Under the pieces are notes generated by a model. That model saw only the letters and a program-made list of their open reading frames with translations, was not told the origin of the DNA and did no database searches. Below, one piece after another: positions 14,601-15,180 of a stretch of 15,180 nucleotides of DNA. This DNA is from Eshraghiella sp050874365 (GTDB lineage Bacteria; Bacillota; Clostridia; Lachnospirales; Lachnospiraceae), in the NCBI GenBank assembly GCA_050874365.1, contig JBNMKN010000038.1, forward strand, positions 1 to 15,180, given 5' to 3'. Both the position numbers and the translations under genes were made by a program. Numbering within the stretch: position 1 is the first letter of the stretch; every line of letters begins with the position of its first letter.

Positions 14601-15180
14601 TTATTCGATTACCTTAATCCATCCTTCAGGAGCTTCAATTCTGCCCATCTGGATACCTGTTAAAGTATCATATAACTTCTTGGTTACAGGTCCCATATCA
14701 GCCATGCCGCTTGGGAGACAGATTTCTTTGCCATGGTCTACAATCTTTCCTACAGGAGAGATAACTGCTGCTGTTCCGCAAAGACCACATTCAGCCATAT
14801 CCTTCATCTCATCGAAGAATACTTCTCTTTCCTCAACCTTAAGTCCAAGATATTCCTTAGCAACATATACTAATGATCTTCTTGTGATTGATGGAAGAAT
14901 ACTGTTAGACTTAGGAGTAACAAGTGTGCCGTCCTTAGTAACGAATATAAAGTTAGCACCACCTGTCTCTTCAACCTTGGTTCTTGTCTGTGGGTCAAGG
15001 TACATGTTCTCGTCAAAGCCTTCTTTATGGGCTGTAACAATTGCATGAAGGCTCATTGCATAGTTAAGACCTGCCTTGATGTTACCTGTTCCGTGAGGTG
15101 CGGCTCTGTCGAAATCGGAAACCTTAATTGTAATAGGCTTAGCGCCGCCCTTAAAGTAAGGTCCTACAGGTGTACAGAAC
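14601..15180 (-). CDS. ilvE: Branched-chain amino acid aminotransferase, C-terminal part (runs off window)
   Basis: The frame is open to the right edge. 193 residues are visible; the Met at 15056 is internal and not the start. It belongs to fold-type IV PLP enzymes of the eukaryotic-like BCAT type: the segment HGTGNIKAGLNYAMSL matches the family's GTGxxKxGxNYA element, followed by ETGGANFIFV, where the family has a similar ExGxxNxF strand, and by ILPSITRRSLVYVA. The C terminus contains CGLCGTAAVISPV, matching the conserved C-G-T-A-A cofactor-binding loop. The enzyme transfers amino groups between glutamate and the keto acids of Leu, Ile and Val in the cytoplasm. The PLP lysine is upstream, outside the window. 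The gene ends 20 bases before a strong terminator. Its base composition is visibly richer in G+C than the ABC cluster next to it. Confidence 0.93.
   Translation of the reverse strand, partial: FCTPVGPYFKGGAKPITIKVSDFDRAAPHGTGNIKAGLNYAMSLHAIVTAHKEGFDENMYLDPQTRTKVEETGGANFIFVTKDGTLVTPKSNSILPSITRRSLVYVAKEYLGLKVEEREVFFDEMKDMAECGLCGTAAVISPVGKIVDHGKEICLPSGMADMGPVTKKLYDTLTGIQMGRIEAPEGWIKVIE

Noticed and set aside
1..15180. CRISPR array, tRNA, rRNA, insertion sequence or prophage genes
   Set aside because: No regularly spaced repeats, cloverleaf-like segments, transposase or phage motifs were seen on either strand.

Overview
The window looks like a chromosomal segment of a low-GC Firmicute, most probably a gut Clostridia member of the Lachnospiraceae type. 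Supporting signs are AGGAGG-like ribosome binding sites, TATAAT-type promoters, a clostridial-style class A penicillin-binding protein with a Cys-containing C-terminal tail, and a LytTR regulator beside an ABC exporter. The genus cannot be fixed from sequence reading alone. No tRNA, rRNA, CRISPR array, insertion sequence or phage gene was seen.

Left part (1-8205), cell envelope and housekeeping. A membrane-anchored protein of unknown function enters from the left edge and ends tail-to-tail, overlapping a leftward three-gene operon. In transcription order that operon holds a beta-CASP metallo-beta-lactamase-fold RNase-like hydrolase, a LicD-type phosphotransferase and a YegS/DagK-type lipid kinase. 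A divergent promoter region separates it from a rightward PAP2 phosphatase. The PAP2 gene overlaps tail-to-tail with a leftward YigZ/IMPACT gene. A rightward bifunctional PBP1A-type peptidoglycan synthase follows and ends in a bidirectional terminator. Lipid kinase, PAP2, LicD and PBP together give an envelope and lipid theme.

Right part (8213-14401), the accessory-looking part. A visibly A+T-richer leftward cluster contains, in transcription order: a small secreted protein with a signal peptide; a lipoprotein whose two halves look like duplicated beta-rich domains; a LytTR response regulator with no histidine kinase beside it; an ABC ATPase; an ABC-2 permease; and a second ABC-2 permease fused in frame to a lipoprotein-like extracellular propeller domain. 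Apart from a 69-base gap containing a 30-base dyad after the first gene, the genes are tightly packed or overlapping. I infer a regulated ABC transporter with two extracellular accessory domains, possibly exporting, sensing or defending against a peptide or protein; the secreted protein is a candidate partner. I do not recognise it as a named system.

Right edge (14601-15180). The C-terminal part of a branched-chain amino acid aminotransferase (IlvE), transcribed leftward and closed by a strong intrinsic terminator, runs off the window.
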